Source: Agromyces italicus DSM 16388
Lineage (GTDB): Bacteria; Actinomycetota; Actinomycetes; Actinomycetales; Microbacteriaceae
Direction of reading: 5' to 3'
Assembly (NCBI RefSeq): GCF_000421545.1
Contig: NZ_ATXF01000008.1
Span: 62,001-126,000, forward strand
Length of the DNA: 64,000 nucleotides
Shown here: one piece after another, positions 62,965 through 64,000 of the stretch
How positions within the stretch are numbered: the stretch's first letter is position 1
How the letters are laid out: the number at the start of each line of letters is the position of its first letter
Program-made: the position numbers and the translations under genes
The notes under the pieces: model-generated
What the model saw: the letters and a program-made list of their open reading frames with translations, nothing else
Told to the model about the DNA's origin: nothing
The model's database searches: none

Positions 62965-63987
62965 ATGGCATCGGAACGTAGTCTCGCGGTGCTTCGGGCG
63001 ATCGTGCAGGATTACGTCGCGTCGCGCGAGCCCGTCGGCTCGAAGACGATCGTCGAGCGGCACGCGTTCGGCGTCTCCGCAGCCACCATCCGCAACGACA
63101 TGGCGCTGCTCGAAGAGGAGGAGCTCATCGCGGCGCCCCATACCTCCTCGGGCCGTATCCCGACCGACAAGGGCTACCGGGTGTTCGTCGACCAGCTCAC
63201 CGAGGTGCGCCCGCTGAGTTCGGCGCAGCGGCAGGCGATCGAGACCTTCCTCGGCGAGTCGAGCGACCTCGACGAACTGCTCGCCCGCACCGTGCGTCTC
63301 ATCTCGCAGCTCACGAAGCAGCTGGCCGTCGTGCAGTACCCGAGCTTCGCGAGCGCTCGGGTGCGTCACGTCGAACTCGTCTCGCTCTCGCCCAACCGGG
63401 TGCTCTGCATCCTCATCGCCGATTCGGGCCAGGTCGAACAGCGACTCGCGGCGCTCGAACAGCCGGTCGACGAGGCGACGCTCGCCGAGCTTCGGCAGCG
63501 TCTGAACGAACTGGTCGCCGGCACCACCATGGCCGAGGCCGCGGTGCTCCTCTCGGGCGAGATCGACGCGGTCGACCCGAGGCACGCGGCCGTGCTGCAC
63601 ACCCTCGCGGTGAGCCTCGCCGAGCAGGCCCAGGTGCAGCGCGGCGACCGGCTCGTCGTCGCGGGGGCGGCGAACCTCGTTCGTACCGAGCAGGACTTCG
63701 CCGGCTCCATCCTCGGGGTGATCGAGGCCATCGAAGAGCAGGTCGTGCTCCTGAAGCTCTTCGGCGAGATGTCCGGAGACGAGCACGCCGTCGCCGTGCG
63801 CATCGGTCGAGAGAACGCCTCCTTCGGGCTCGGCGAGACCTCGATCGTCTCGAGCGCCTTCGAGATCCCCGGCCGCGACATCTCGCGGCTCGGCATCGTC
63901 GGTCCCACCCGCATGGACTACTCCAACAGCATGGCGGCCGTCCGCGCGGTCGCCCGCTACCTCTCCCGCACGCTCGGCGAGAGCTGA
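62965..63987 (+). CDS. hrcA: Heat-shock repressor HrcA
   Basis: HrcA (340 residues) represses heat-shock genes by binding CIRCE and is kept active by GroEL. The N-terminal winged helix shows SLAVLRAIVQDYVASREPVGSKTI and VSAATIRNDMALLEEEELI, followed by SSGRIPTDKGYRVFVD; the C-terminal GAF-like domain ends with GPTRMDYSNSMAAVRAVARYL. ATG 62965 follows GGAGGGAG. dnaJ usually follows, but the window ends 13 bases after the stop. Confidence 0.95.
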   Translation: MASERSLAVLRAIVQDYVASREPVGSKTIVERHAFGVSAATIRNDMALLEEEELIAAPHTSSGRIPTDKGYRVFVDQLTEVRPLSSAQRQAIETFLGESSDLDELLARTVRLISQLTKQLAVVQYPSFASARVRHVELVSLSPNRVLCILIADSGQVEQRLAALEQPVDEATLAELRQRLNELVAGTTMAEAAVLLSGEIDAVDPRHAAVLHTLAVSLAEQAQVQRGDRLVVAGAANLVRTEQDFAGSILGVIEAIEEQVVLLKLFGEMSGDEHAVAVRIGRENASFGLGETSIVSSAFEIPGRDISRLGIVGPTRMDYSNSMAAVRAVARYLSRTLGES

Positions 63988-64000
63988 CCTTCCGCCCGTC

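Noticed and set aside
1..64000. tRNA genes, rRNA genes, CRISPR arrays, transposases, integrases or prophage genes
   Set aside because: Intergenic gaps were read on both strands. No cloverleaf-like sequence, spaced repeat array or recombinase motif was found, though a covariance-model search was not possible.

Overview
The window is a gene-dense chromosomal segment from a very GC-rich actinobacterium, most likely a member of the Microbacteriaceae (Agromyces/Leifsonia-like). This is inferred from the frequent GTG starts and 4-bp ATGA/GTGA overlaps, the gene order from an Rv2175c homologue and DUF3040 through mraZ and the dcw cluster to sepF, yggT and divIVA without ftsA, and an unusual MurE that would fit a non-DAP, type-B cell wall. 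Genus and species cannot be fixed from sequence alone. No rRNA, tRNA, CRISPR array, transposase or phage gene was found.

Region by region. 1-2.4 kb: start of an exported protein, an Rv2175c-like DNA-binding protein, a polyprenyl diphosphate synthase and DUF3040. 2.5-20.9 kb: the division and cell-wall (dcw) cluster mraZ, rsmH, ftsL-like, ftsI, murE, murF, mraY, murD, ftsW, murG, murC, ftsQ, ftsZ, yggS, sepF, yggT, divIVA. It begins at a promoter carrying three MraZ boxes in exact 10-bp register. 20.8-30.4 kb: lspA, rluD, dnaE, hisD, then a lower-GC two-gene islet (secreted HExxH metalloprotease and lipoprotein), nrdR and pyrD. 30.4-37.6 kb: an App1-type phosphatase, a TetR regulator, an OpuC-type compatible-solute ABC importer, a DedA protein and a BlaI/M56 peptidase pair. 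37.7-43.5 kb: cytochrome bd oxidase and its assembly transporter (cydA, cydB, cydD, cydC), divergent from blaI with a BlaI-like operator between them. 43.5-45.7 kb: a small accessory pocket (AEC transporter remnant, DHCW cupin, MmyB-type regulator divergent from a SnoaL-like gene). 45.8-55.3 kb: pabB, leuS, comEA, comEC, a DHFR-fold protein, holA and rpsT. 55.4-64 kb: an alpha/beta hydrolase, a two-component system, lepA, DUF1990, hemW, two DUF4870 genes and hrcA behind a CIRCE element.

The genes of 2.6-20.9 kb work as one programme: lipid II synthesis (MurC-F, MraY, MurG), its polymerisation (FtsW/FtsI) and the divisome and polar growth scaffold (FtsQ, FtsL, FtsZ, SepF, DivIVA). Many isolated genes elsewhere start 0-3 nt after the expected transcription start of a TANNNT -10 box, so leaderless transcripts appear common.

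The most notable observations are these. A poly-G tract puts a leaderless ATG out of frame with the metalloprotease by one base; removing one G would restore a classical signal peptide. A 77-bp tandem duplication of the murF/mraY junction creates a coupled 26-codon mini-ORF. MurE has the substrate motif FHPR instead of DNPR. A BlaI operator lies between blaI and the cytochrome bd operon. No wholly unprecedented multigene system could be demonstrated.
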